From an uncultured bacterium (GTDB lineage Bacteria > Armatimonadota > JACIXR01), in assembly GCA_938041455.1 (NCBI GenBank), contig CALITO010000023.1, positions 1 to 64,000 on the forward strand: 64,000 nucleotides of DNA, read 5' to 3'. The notes under the pieces are model-generated. The model did no database searches. It was not told where the DNA came from and saw only the letters and a list, made by a program, of their open reading frames with translations. Positions 13,021 through 21,018 of the stretch are shown here, in pieces. Within the stretch, counting starts at the first letter, position 1, and each line of letters opens with the position of its first letter. The translations under genes were made by a program, and so were the position numbers.

Positions 13021-13409
13021 AAAAGAGAACACCAACCCTTAGTAAAAAGGAGGCGCTCGATACCCTCCCCATCCGCAATCCTTATGTTGAATGGCACAAA
13101 ACGGAGGAGGGGGAGGTTATCATAAAGGTGCCAAGACGCGGGGATTGGGTAGGGAAACTGCTCACCTTTATCTTCGCACCCCCTGAGATCAGACAAGTAG
13201 CTCTTGACAAAATAGGATCTCTGGTGTGGGATTTATCTGATGGCCAGCACAGCTTTGAGGAAATCGTGCGGGTGGTGAGCAGGAATTACAAGCTGACGAG
13301 GCGGGAAGCAGAGGTGGGGGTAGCTGCTTTCCTCAGGGAATTAGGTAAGAGAAAATTGATAGTCTTAGCAGTAAGAAAGGAGGAAGGCAAGGATGAGACG
13401 AAGCAGTAA
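13005..13409 (+). CDS. PqqD-like (RRE-fold) protein
   Basis: A 134-residue protein whose core (about 42-120) has the PqqD pattern: a strand pair, a 'LDKIGSLVWDLSDGQHSFEEI' like helix-turn region read in pieces (DKIGSLVWDL, then DGQHSFEEIV) and a final helical segment near VAAFLRELGKR. PqqD folds present peptides to radical SAM or other maturases in RiPP and PQQ pathways; they also occur as stand-alone proteins of unknown role. No precursor peptide or RiPP maturase adjoins it. It overlaps both neighbours (16 and 17 bases), which argues for a stoichiometric complex. Confidence 0.8.
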   Translation: MPFHLKKRTPTLSKKEALDTLPIRNPYVEWHKTEEGEVIIKVPRRGDWVGKLLTFIFAPPEIRQVALDKIGSLVWDLSDGQHSFEEIVRVVSRNYKLTRREAEVGVAAFLRELGKRKLIVLAVRKEEGKDETKQ

Positions 13410-14034
13410 AAACATATCCGCTGCGGAAAAAGAAGGCAAAATTGGGAGGATAAGCCAATTACCTCTTAGGGTAGCTCTCAAGTTCACTTTCCAGAATATG
13501 CGGATACGCTTTGGTAGAGAAGTGCTCGCTGCGGGTGGCACCTTTTTAGGAACCGCCTTTTTGATGGCAACTTTTATGCTGAACACGGTTCGCCACGCCA
13601 TAGAGAAAGAGATTCCTCCCGATATCCAGGCGAGGGCGATTTGGATTGCCTCCGTGGCGCTCGTCGTTTGCACAATCGGCATCACCAACTCCATGCTTAT
13701 TGCTGTATCGGAAAGGTTCCGCGAGATAGGGACAATGAAATGTCTCGGCGCATTGGATTCCCTTATCGTGAGATTGTTCCTCCTTGAAGCATTGTTCCTG
13801 GGTATAAGTGCTTCCTTAGGAGGTGCAATCCTCGGTTTCGTTTCCTCCTTTTTGGTTCACTGGGGAAGATACGGCTGGGGTGAGTTGATTGCTCATCTCC
13901 CGGTGGGAGGAATACTCCAGAATTTCCTGCTGGTATTCATAATAGGAGTAGCCCTTACCGTTATAGCAACTATCTGGCCAGCCTATAGGGCCTCGAGGCT
14001 CCCTGCTGCAGCAGCATTGAGGATAGAGGTTTAA
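13393..14034 (+). CDS. Minimal FtsX/MacB-type ABC permease
   Basis: A 213-residue membrane protein with four predicted segments (about 45-67, 83-105, 127-157, 174-197). The EIGTMKCLGA coupling-helix motif after the second segment is diagnostic of the FtsX/MacB/LolC permease superfamily, as is the WPAYRASRLPAAAALR tail. Normal members have a domain of about 200 residues between the first two segments; here only about 15 residues remain, so there is essentially no extracytoplasmic domain. It overlaps the PqqD-like gene by 17 bases and precedes its ATPase. Confidence 0.85.
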   Translation: MRRSSKNISAAEKEGKIGRISQLPLRVALKFTFQNMRIRFGREVLAAGGTFLGTAFLMATFMLNTVRHAIEKEIPPDIQARAIWIASVALVVCTIGITNSMLIAVSERFREIGTMKCLGALDSLIVRLFLLEALFLGISASLGGAILGFVSSFLVHWGRYGWGELIAHLPVGGILQNFLLVFIIGVALTVIATIWPAYRASRLPAAAALRIEV

Positions 14035-14035
14035 T

Positions 14036-14063
14036 TTGACAAGGAAAATGCTTTTATTAAAAT
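14036..14063 (+). promoter_or_regulatory. Promoter of the ABC ATPase gene
   Basis: TTGACA (14036-14041), a 16-base spacer and TAAAAT (14058-14063). The start would be near 14070, immediately before the AAGGAGGCG site. The ATPase can therefore be made separately from the upstream cassette. Confidence 0.6.
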
Positions 14064-14087
14064 GTTTATCAAGGAGGCGAGAAAAGA

Positions 14088-14828
14088 ATGGCTATTGCCG
14101 AATACATCGTGCGAACAAAGGATCTTGTTAAGGAGTATATTATGGGCGATACCGTCCTAAGGGCTCTGGACGGTGTCTCTCTTGACATCAAGAGGGGAGA
14201 ATATATCTCCATTATGGGCCCCTCTGGCTCGGGAAAGACAACCCTTTTCAATATGATAGGGGGGCTGGATAGACCCACCGCGGGCTCCGTTTTCATAGAC
14301 GAGGTGGATATTGCTCAACTGGACGCTTACGAACTCGCTTGGCTCCGCTGCCGACGCATCGGCTACATCTTTCAAACCTTTAACCTTATCCCCGTTATGA
14401 CCGCTTTGGAGAACGTTACCCTACCGATGATTTTCGCTGGGCTCACCACCGATGAAGCAATAGAGAAAGGAGTCGAACTCCTCAAACTTGTAGGGTTAGG
14501 GGATAGGCTTCACCATAAACCAAATGAGCTCTCTGGTGGTCAACAGCAGAGGGTAGCCATCGCTAGGGCCCTCGCTAATGACCCAGGCATTGTCCTCGCC
14601 GATGAGCCCACGGGAAACCTCGACCTCCGCACAGGTAAGGAGATCATAACCCTCCTCAAAAAGCTTAACCAGGAGAGAGGGGTAACCATTATCTCCGCTA
14701 CCCATGACCTGAAAATGATAGATGTCTCCGATAGGGTGGTCTGGATAAGAGATGGAAAGATAGAACGCATAGAAGAGAGAGCACAACTGGAAATTAGCGT
14801 GGGCGAGATAGGGGGAGAAGAAATCTAA
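14088..14828 (+). CDS. LolD/MacB-type ABC transporter ATPase
   Basis: A 246-residue ATP-binding subunit of the type VII (FtsE/LolD/MacB) family. Walker A GPSGSGKTT is at about 43-51, the signature LSGGQQQR near 146-153 and Walker B IVLADEPTG near 166-174, followed by the usual D-loop and H-loop (SATHD). The partner is the minimal FtsX-type permease just upstream. Such ATPases drive conformational work across the membrane rather than classical channel transport. It has its own promoter and a strong AAGGAGGCG site. Confidence 0.93.
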   Translation: MAIAEYIVRTKDLVKEYIMGDTVLRALDGVSLDIKRGEYISIMGPSGSGKTTLFNMIGGLDRPTAGSVFIDEVDIAQLDAYELAWLRCRRIGYIFQTFNLIPVMTALENVTLPMIFAGLTTDEAIEKGVELLKLVGLGDRLHHKPNELSGGQQQRVAIARALANDPGIVLADEPTGNLDLRTGKEIITLLKKLNQERGVTIISATHDLKMIDVSDRVVWIRDGKIERIEERAQLEISVGEIGGEEI

Positions 14829-14848
14829 TAAAATATACTACTGATAAT

Positions 14849-16645
14849 ATGCATCTTCTTCCATTGGAGGAGGAAGATCTTCTCTCCGTCCAAAAACCTG
14901 CCCGTTATATAGACGGGGAATGGGGAATAATTAATAAAAACTGGGAGGATAACCCCCTACGCTTTTGCCTCGTCTATCCCGATATATATGAGATAGGAAT
15001 GTCCAATGCTGCTATCCATATCCTCTACTACCTCCTGAACGATATTAAAGGTGTTCTCTGCGATAGAGCTTTCTCCCCTTGGGAGGATATGGATTCGCTC
15101 CTCCAAGCCCGGTCCTTCCCAATCTTTGCCCTTCAAACGGGAAAGCCCCTATCCCAATTCACTGTTCTGGGTTTTTCTCTCCAACACGAGCTCAACTATA
15201 CTAATTTCCTCCAAATTCTTCATCTCGCCCACATACCTTTCCTCTCCTCCCAAAGAACCGAGGAACATCCCCTGATAATAGCGGGAGGTCCAGCTTGCTT
15301 TAATCCAGAGCCTTTAGCCCCCTTCATAGATGCTTTCGTCATAGGAGAAGGAGAAGAAGTCATAAAAGAAATAATAGAGGTGATTCGCCAGGGGGAGACA
15401 CGAGAAGCTATTTTGGAAACCCTTACCCATATAGAGGGGTTGTATGTTCCCAAGTTTTATAACCCACTTTACAACGAGAAGGGCGAATTGCTCGGTTTTG
15501 AAATTTCCGCTAACGCTCCCAAAAAGGTCCGGAAACGCATAGTGAAAGACTTGGAGAACAGTTTCTATCCCCATACCTGGATAACACCCTACATCCAAAT
15601 AGTCCACGACCGTCCCGCTGTGGAAATCTTCAGGGGTTGCACAAGGGGCTGTAGATTCTGTCAAGCTGGTATGGTTACACGCCCCGTGAGGGAACTCTCG
15701 GCAGATAAAATTGTAAACCTTGCCTGCGCTCTCGCCTCTTATACTGGTAGCGAAGAGGTCTCCCTAATAGCCCTTAATCCCACAGATCATTCCCAAATTA
15801 AAGAAATAACCTCCCGCCTTTCCCTACTTCTTTCTCCTCTCAGAATAGGATTAACCCTGTCCTCTCTCAGAATAGACACTTTCTCAGTTGAAATAGCAGA
15901 GGCGATACAAAGGGTGAGGAAAAGCACTTTGACCTTTGCACCTGAAACCAACCAGCGTCTCCGTAGGGTTATAAACAAAAATATATCGGATGAGGAGATC
16001 TTTATGGCAATAGATTCCGCACTTTCACTGGGCTGGAGCTCCTTTAAATTCTACTTTATGATAGGTCTCCCTGAAGAGAAGGAGGATGATATAACCGAAA
16101 TAGCTCAGCTGGTTAGAGATATACTCCGAATGGGGAGGGGAAAAATCAAGAGGATTCATATAAGTGTCTCTCCCTTTATGCCCAAACCCCATACCCCTTT
16201 CCAATGGCGCCCTCAAATGTCCATCCCTATATTACAAAAAAGAATGCAACTTTTGAGAAAACTTCTTAAAGATGGTCGAATAGATGTAGATTTTCATTCT
16301 CCTTATATGAGCTTCATAGAGACCGCCCTGGCAAGGGGGGATAGAAGAATTAGCAGCGTCATCTTTAAAGCTTGGTGTAAAGGATGTAGAATGGATAGTT
16401 GGGAAGGGCATTTTGACTTCTCCCGTTGGCTGTCCGCTTTTGCGGATGTAAATATAGACCCCTACCGCTATGTGGAAAGGGAAATCCCTTATGAAGAACC
16501 GCTTCCCTGGGATGTAATAGATGTGGGAGTATCAAAGGAATTCCTAATGAATGAAAATGAGAAGGCAAGAAGGGGTGAGACGACGCCCGATTGCCGATTC
16601 GACACCTGTGCTAAGTGCGGCGTATGTCCTTCCTTAAGAGAATGA
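14849..16645 (+). CDS. TIGR03960-type B12-binding radical SAM protein
   Basis: The 598-residue protein has an N-terminal cobalamin-binding-like region (about 30-200, with an IAGGPACFNPEP segment), a radical SAM domain with the cluster motif CTRGCRFCQAG at about 263-271, and a Cys-rich C-terminal end (CAKCGVCP). This matches the TIGR03960 family, whose role is not established but which pairs with a TIGR03936 partner, often beside RNase E/G or ribosomal genes. Here the partner follows with an ATGA overlap, but no RNase E/G gene is present. Confidence 0.88.
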   Translation: MHLLPLEEEDLLSVQKPARYIDGEWGIINKNWEDNPLRFCLVYPDIYEIGMSNAAIHILYYLLNDIKGVLCDRAFSPWEDMDSLLQARSFPIFALQTGKPLSQFTVLGFSLQHELNYTNFLQILHLAHIPFLSSQRTEEHPLIIAGGPACFNPEPLAPFIDAFVIGEGEEVIKEIIEVIRQGETREAILETLTHIEGLYVPKFYNPLYNEKGELLGFEISANAPKKVRKRIVKDLENSFYPHTWITPYIQIVHDRPAVEIFRGCTRGCRFCQAGMVTRPVRELSADKIVNLACALASYTGSEEVSLIALNPTDHSQIKEITSRLSLLLSPLRIGLTLSSLRIDTFSVEIAEAIQRVRKSTLTFAPETNQRLRRVINKNISDEEIFMAIDSALSLGWSSFKFYFMIGLPEEKEDDITEIAQLVRDILRMGRGKIKRIHISVSPFMPKPHTPFQWRPQMSIPILQKRMQLLRKLLKDGRIDVDFHSPYMSFIETALARGDRRISSVIFKAWCKGCRMDSWEGHFDFSRWLSAFADVNIDPYRYVEREIPYEEPLPWDVIDVGVSKEFLMNENEKARRGETTPDCRFDTCAKCGVCPSLRE

Positions 16646-17298
16646 GAAAAGTCTGCCTTACCATATCTAAAAAGGGGAAAGCAAGGTTTATCTCCCACTT
16701 AGACCTTTACCGCGCCATAGAGAGAAGCCTTCGCCGTGCCCTTTTACCAATAGTTTTCACAGAGGGCTATAATCCCCATCCCAAGATTTCTTTTCTCTCT
16801 GCTTTGGAATTGGGCGCTACCAGCGACTGTGAGAAAGCACTCCTTTACCTCACAGAACCCATCCCCCCCTCCGAACTCAAGGAACGGCTTAACCGCTTTC
16901 TTCCCGAGGATATACGGGTTGAGGATGTCCACTTTGTCAATAGTGGCAAAATAATGGCCGATAGTAGTCTTTTTCTTATAAAAATTAAAACACCTCCCAC
17001 GAAGAGTAGAGAAGAGTTAGAACAAGCTCTCACCGAACTTAAAAAAACACCCTCCTTTGTGATAAAAAGAGAAAGCAAAGGCAAAGTCAAGGAGATAAAC
17101 ATTAAAGAATTTATAAAAGAGTTGAAGGTTGAGGAATTTAGCCCTGGGGAAACCATCCTTCAGGCTTTGATTCTCATCACCCCACACGGCTCGGTCAAAC
17201 CTATAGAGGTAGTGGAGGCTTTAGAGTCCTTCCTACCCGAGATAAAGATGGTAAGTGTGCATAGAAAACAACTTTTTCTTAGGGAGGTAGAAAAATGA
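16642..17298 (+). CDS. TIGR03936/DUF2344 partner of radical SAM protein
   Basis: A 218-residue protein recognised by the KARFISHLDLYRAIERSLRRA opening read in segments (ARFISHLDL, then ERSLRRA), the NPHPKISF motif and the ELGATSDCE segment, all characteristic of DUF2344. I chose the ATG at 16642, which overlaps the upstream TGA, rather than an in-frame GTG at 16615 inside the preceding gene, because family members begin just before the FISHLD motif. Family function is unknown, probably tRNA or rRNA related by context in other genomes. Confidence 0.88.
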   Translation: MRKVCLTISKKGKARFISHLDLYRAIERSLRRALLPIVFTEGYNPHPKISFLSALELGATSDCEKALLYLTEPIPPSELKERLNRFLPEDIRVEDVHFVNSGKIMADSSLFLIKIKTPPTKSREELEQALTELKKTPSFVIKRESKGKVKEINIKEFIKELKVEEFSPGETILQALILITPHGSVKPIEVVEALESFLPEIKMVSVHRKQLFLREVEK

Positions 17299-18305
17299 AG
17301 GAAGAGAAATTCGTGCTTCTCGCCCATGGAGGAGGGGGAAAGCTCACAAGAGAGTTAATAGAGGGGTTATTTCTCCCTTACTTTGGGAACCCTTTCCTCT
17401 CTCCCCTTGAGGACAGTGCTGTATTGAATTTTGACAATCTGAAAATCGCTTTTACAACCGATTCCTATACTGTTGACCCCATCTTCTTCCCGGGAGGTGA
17501 TATAGGAAGCCTTTCAGTTTTCGGAACAGTTAACGACCTCTCTATGATGGGTGCCACTCCCCTTTTCCTTTCTGCCTCTTTAATCATTGAGGAAGGTTTC
17601 CCGATGAAGCAGTTGGAGAGAATAACCCATTCTATGGCAGAAGCTTGCAAGATAGCGGGTGTGGAGATAGTGGCAGGAGATACAAAGGTGGTGGGCAAAG
17701 GAATGGCAGATAAGATGTTCATAACTACAACCGGTGTAGGCGTCATCCCTCCCAATGTATCCCTTTCGGTTTTCAATATCAGGGAAGGGGACCTACTTAT
17801 CTTAAATGGTCCTATAGCAGAACATGGCATTGCAATAATGATACAAAGAGAAGGCATCTCTTTAAGTGGAGACATAAAAAGTGATACTTTCCCTTTGAAC
17901 CATATGGTTAAGGACATTTTAAAAGTAGAGGGAATAAAGGCGATGCGAGATTTGACGAGAGGCGGTTTGGGAGGGATCCTTTGCGAGATAGCAGAAGCAA
18001 CGGGGCTTTCCATCCACATAGAGGAGGAGTCCATCTCTATAAAGCAAGAGGTTCTCTCCGCCTGCGAGATACTGGGCTTAGACCCCCTCTATGTAGCCAA
18101 TGAAGGAAAATTTATATCTATCGTCTCCCCCCAATCGGCAGAAGAAGTCCTTAGAATTATGCGAGGGAGAGAGGAGGGAAAGTTCGCTCAAATAATAGGA
18201 CGTATAGAGAAGACCCCCCCAGGCAAAGTAGTCCTTCACACCACCATAGGGGGCTCCAGAATAGTGGAAATGCCCATAGGTGAGGAGCTTCCCAGAATTT
18301 GCTAG
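17295..18305 (+). CDS. hypE: Hydrogenase maturation protein HypE
   Basis: HypE dehydrates an S-carbamoyl group on its own C-terminal cysteine to a thiocyanate, supplying the cyanide ligands of [NiFe] hydrogenase. The glycine-rich nucleotide segment, the MRDLTRGGLGG motif (about 217-227) and the diagnostic C-terminal PRIC ending with Cys336 are intact, so it should be functional. No hypA-F partner or hydrogenase gene lies in this window. It overlaps the previous gene by four bases, and its TAG stop shares a CTAG palindrome with the convergent downstream gene. Confidence 0.95.
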   Translation: MKEEKFVLLAHGGGGKLTRELIEGLFLPYFGNPFLSPLEDSAVLNFDNLKIAFTTDSYTVDPIFFPGGDIGSLSVFGTVNDLSMMGATPLFLSASLIIEEGFPMKQLERITHSMAEACKIAGVEIVAGDTKVVGKGMADKMFITTTGVGVIPPNVSLSVFNIREGDLLILNGPIAEHGIAIMIQREGISLSGDIKSDTFPLNHMVKDILKVEGIKAMRDLTRGGLGGILCEIAEATGLSIHIEEESISIKQEVLSACEILGLDPLYVANEGKFISIVSPQSAEEVLRIMRGREEGKFAQIIGRIEKTPPGKVVLHTTIGGSRIVEMPIGEELPRIC

Positions 18306-18982
18306 ATTTGCTTTACGGCAGATAGAACCCTCTCAACGAATATTGGTTCAGGTAAAGCTCCCTCTATTTCTACTTTCTCGTTAACTATCGTTTTAGGAAC
18401 CCCCCTTACCCCATATCTATTGGCGATATGGGGGAACTCTATCGCCTCTATCATATCCGCCCTTATGTGTTTAGACTCTATAGCCATCATATGAGCGGTC
18501 CTTACCGCTGAGGGACAGTAGGGGCAAGTGGGCGTGACGAATACCTGAATATGAATATCACTGGTAAGTTGGGCTAATTTCTCCTTCGACTGGGGAGATA
18601 GGGAGGTGGTTTTCCGTGACACATCTATTATATCCTCAACTAGTGAGCCGAACTCGTAACCGCTGGGGATACCGAAGAACCTAACCCTTGCAATTTCTTC
18701 CCCCTCGGGAATGAGGAGGGTAGCGGGAATCTTGTCCACGCCGTGCTTCTCCGCCAGTTCTCTCTCCTTATAAAAGTCGTAAACCTCCAACTTTAACTTA
18801 GGAGATAGAGATGATAGTTCCTCCAATATTTGGCGAGTTTCCTTACAGTAAGGACACTCCATACCCGGAACTACCAAAGGGCTCTCCCCTTGGGTAAACA
18901 TAACTATCCTCACATCTTTGGAAAGCTCCTTCCCAAATAAGCCCTTTATATACTCTCGCTCCTTGTCACTTATCAACGCCAT
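18302..18982 (-). CDS. Protein disulfide oxidoreductase (tandem thioredoxin folds)
   Basis: A 226-residue cytoplasmic protein with two thioredoxin-like units, each with an intact CPYC active site: Cys43/Cys46 and Cys153/Cys156. The architecture is that of the PDO/glutaredoxin-like family of thermophiles, which forms and isomerises intracellular disulfides, and of AhpF N-terminal domains. I chose the ATG at 18982, nine bases from a GGAAGGAGG site, over a TTG two codons upstream that is too close. It is last in the leftward thioredoxin/TtuA-like group. Confidence 0.92.
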   Translation of the reverse strand: MALISDKEREYIKGLFGKELSKDVRIVMFTQGESPLVVPGMECPYCKETRQILEELSSLSPKLKLEVYDFYKERELAEKHGVDKIPATLLIPEGEEIARVRFFGIPSGYEFGSLVEDIIDVSRKTTSLSPQSKEKLAQLTSDIHIQVFVTPTCPYCPSAVRTAHMMAIESKHIRADMIEAIEFPHIANRYGVRGVPKTIVNEKVEIEGALPEPIFVERVLSAVKQI

Positions 18983-19006
18983 CTTCAAAAGCCTCCTTCC
19001 TAAACT

Positions 19007-19507
19007 TTAAAGAAATTGCTCTAAAGCGCTCTTTAGTTCATCTTTACTCTTATAACCAATTAGCCGCCCCAATTCTTTACCTCTTTTAAAAACTATTAAA
19101 GTAGGGGTAAACTTGATGGAAAATTTCTCAGCTATTGCCCAATTTCCCTCTGCATCGACCAGGAACTTCGCAAATTTCATCTTCCCTCCCATTTCTCCTG
19201 CTACCTCCTGGAAAACCGGGAGAAGCATCCTGCAAGCGCTACAATTTGAAGCCCAGAAATCCACAACTACGGGTATATCAGAGTTTATGAATTGGGCAAA
19301 ACTCTCCTTATCTAAATCCACCACATCCCCTGCCTCAACCAAGGGTTTCTTCTCCTCTTTAACCAAGGGCTCCTCCTTCACAGGGGGTATATTTATCCCC
19401 TCCCCAGGCACATTAATAGCCGTTTCCTCCCTGCCCTTGTATAATAATAAAACCAGGCAAAGCACTACTATTAATGATAGAATTATCACCGCCAGTCTAT
19501 TTCTCAT
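19007..19507 (-). CDS. Membrane-anchored thioredoxin-like protein
   Basis: A 166-residue protein with an N-terminal membrane anchor (about 5-22), a Pro/Glu-rich linker (about 30-60) and a thioredoxin domain with active site WASNCSAC (Cys89, Cys92) and the cis-proline FTPTL region. It should reduce or exchange disulfides on the outer face of the cytoplasmic membrane. A strong AAAGGAGGG site precedes the ATG. It lies 15 bases after the TtuA-like gene and 24 before the PDO gene in the same operon. Confidence 0.9.
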   Translation of the reverse strand: MRNRLAVIILSLIVVLCLVLLLYKGREETAINVPGEGINIPPVKEEPLVKEEKKPLVEAGDVVDLDKESFAQFINSDIPVVVDFWASNCSACRMLLPVFQEVAGEMGGKMKFAKFLVDAEGNWAIAEKFSIKFTPTLIVFKRGKELGRLIGYKSKDELKSALEQFL

Positions 19508-19522
19508 CTTTTGCCCTCCTTT

Positions 19523-20086
19523 TTACTTGAACTTATCTTTTTCTTTAACAAAGGATTTGTAAAAAGCAAGCAAAAAACCAGCAGACAACAATTTCCTCTC
19601 CCTCAATTTTTCCTTAAGCCAGTTTTCCTCGCCTCCCCTCTCCTCAGTTATCCCCTTTATACTTCTATAATGGGAGATCTCCTCTTCTATAATAAGGCAA
19701 AGAGGCTTGACGACCTTTATATTCCCCTGCGTATACACTGGAGCTAAATCCTCGCTTATCTCCCAATTTAATATACGCCAAATAGCATCAGTTACCTCGT
19801 CCTCTAAAAGCTTTCCAAGCACCAATATCCCTCCCTCGGGAACACTCTCTACCCTCTCCACTATATTAAACTCATAGTTCATATCACCCAAAATACCTGC
19901 CAACACCTGAGCGTTTTTCCCTTCCCTCAATATATAGACCCCCTCTTTTCGCCCAAACATAGAATATCTTCTAATAGTCTCTCCTACCCTTCCCCATAAT
20001 CTTTTCAAGAAACAGTTCTCACAAATCGCCAGATTATAACTTTTTATCTTAATAGTGGTCTCCTTACCGCAAACACGACACTTCAT
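19523..20086 (-). CDS. Shrunken TtuA/Ncs6-like protein lacking the PP-loop core
   Basis: A 187-residue protein resembling the tRNA 2-thiolation enzyme TtuA with its middle removed. The N-terminal zinc finger is kept (Cys3, Cys6, Cys22, Cys25), as is the following helix (ETIRRYSMF). The segments LLEDEVTDAIWRIL and VKPLCLIIEEEISHY match the TtuA NLDDEA and VKP...REV regions, and the end resembles the GAKLRFLDGFL stretch. Missing are the SGGKDS ATP loop (here REGKNAQVL), the catalytic cysteines and the C-terminal zinc finger; TtuA is about 310 residues. It is probably a pseudoenzyme with a zinc-binding or tRNA-binding role. Similarity was judged by eye. Confidence 0.7.
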   Translation of the reverse strand: MKCRVCGKETTIKIKSYNLAICENCFLKRLWGRVGETIRRYSMFGRKEGVYILREGKNAQVLAGILGDMNYEFNIVERVESVPEGGILVLGKLLEDEVTDAIWRILNWEISEDLAPVYTQGNIKVVKPLCLIIEEEISHYRSIKGITEERGGEENWLKEKLRERKLLSAGFLLAFYKSFVKEKDKFK

Positions 20087-20096
20087 CAGGGAACTT

Positions 20097-20999
20097 TTAC
20101 TCTTCCTTTATCCCCAGCTTCTCAAAAAGCCGGCGGAGGAATTCCAGAGAGTTCTTTATCTCTTTTTCCAAATAAGGAATTCGCCCTATATCCAGTCCTA
20201 TCACTCCCTTAAAGTCGTGTTTAATCAACCCTTTAAGAATTTCTTCAAAGTCTATGTTTCCCCTGCCTAAACCTAAGTGCTCATTCGTTCTCCCATCGTT
20301 ATCGGAGAGATGGACATAGAAAATTCTCTTTCCTAACTTTTCAACGGACAAGGGAAGTATTTCCTTCTGTGCATTAAGATGCCCCGTATCCAAAACAACA
20401 CCTAAATTATCGTCCCCAACCCAATCCATAAGTCGTAAGATGCCATCCGTAGAGCATATCATTTCGCCTACCCTGGGCTCGAGACAGAATTTCAAGCCCG
20501 CTTTCTTTGCCTCCCTGGCACAGAACCCAAAGGTGTCCACTAAAACCCCCCACTGCTCCTCCCATTGGAAATCCGGTGAAATCTCCACTCGGAATTGTAA
20601 ACCGAAATCGACCATCTCTTTATAAGGTCTTTCCCCAACGAATTTAAGTGGCGGGGTGAAGCTATCGGTCTGGATTGTCTCACAGTTGAAGAAATTGGCT
20701 ATCTCTATTCCCATTTTGAACAAATCCATTGCTTTCTCTCTTCTGACCCTCTCGAGACTCACGATTTCGGGAAGGACGGGACAAAAATTATGCACCACCA
20801 AACCCAAATCGTCACACAGCCTCTTCAGTTCCCTGCGATTTTCCATAATTTCTCGTAAATTCCCCTCCCCTACTCCCTCAAGCTCTATATATTTGAATCC
20901 CAAATCAGCCATCTCCCTGATGACCTTAAAGATGTCCCTCAAAGAAGGGGGATACCCATACTTGCTTATAGCATAAAGCCAACAAATTCCTATTCTCAT
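20097..20999 (-). CDS. Sugar phosphate isomerase/epimerase (xylose isomerase-like barrel)
   Basis: A 300-residue TIM barrel of the AP_endonuc_2/xylose isomerase-like family, with the typical metal-ligand segments: Glu in CLEPRVGE (about 171-178), VLDTGHLNA (about 205-213), the HLSDND motif near 226 and a final Asp in GLDIGR. Members isomerise or epimerise keto-sugars or inositols; the substrate is not readable. It lies 10 bases upstream of the TtuA-like gene and follows the beta-helix gene in the leftward operon. Confidence 0.87.
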   Translation of the reverse strand: MRIGICWLYAISKYGYPPSLRDIFKVIREMADLGFKYIELEGVGEGNLREIMENRRELKRLCDDLGLVVHNFCPVLPEIVSLERVRREKAMDLFKMGIEIANFFNCETIQTDSFTPPLKFVGERPYKEMVDFGLQFRVEISPDFQWEEQWGVLVDTFGFCAREAKKAGLKFCLEPRVGEMICSTDGILRLMDWVGDDNLGVVLDTGHLNAQKEILPLSVEKLGKRIFYVHLSDNDGRTNEHLGLGRGNIDFEEILKGLIKHDFKGVIGLDIGRIPYLEKEIKNSLEFLRRLFEKLGIKEE

Positions 21000-21018
21000 T
21001 CCAGGGTTAATTTCAACC

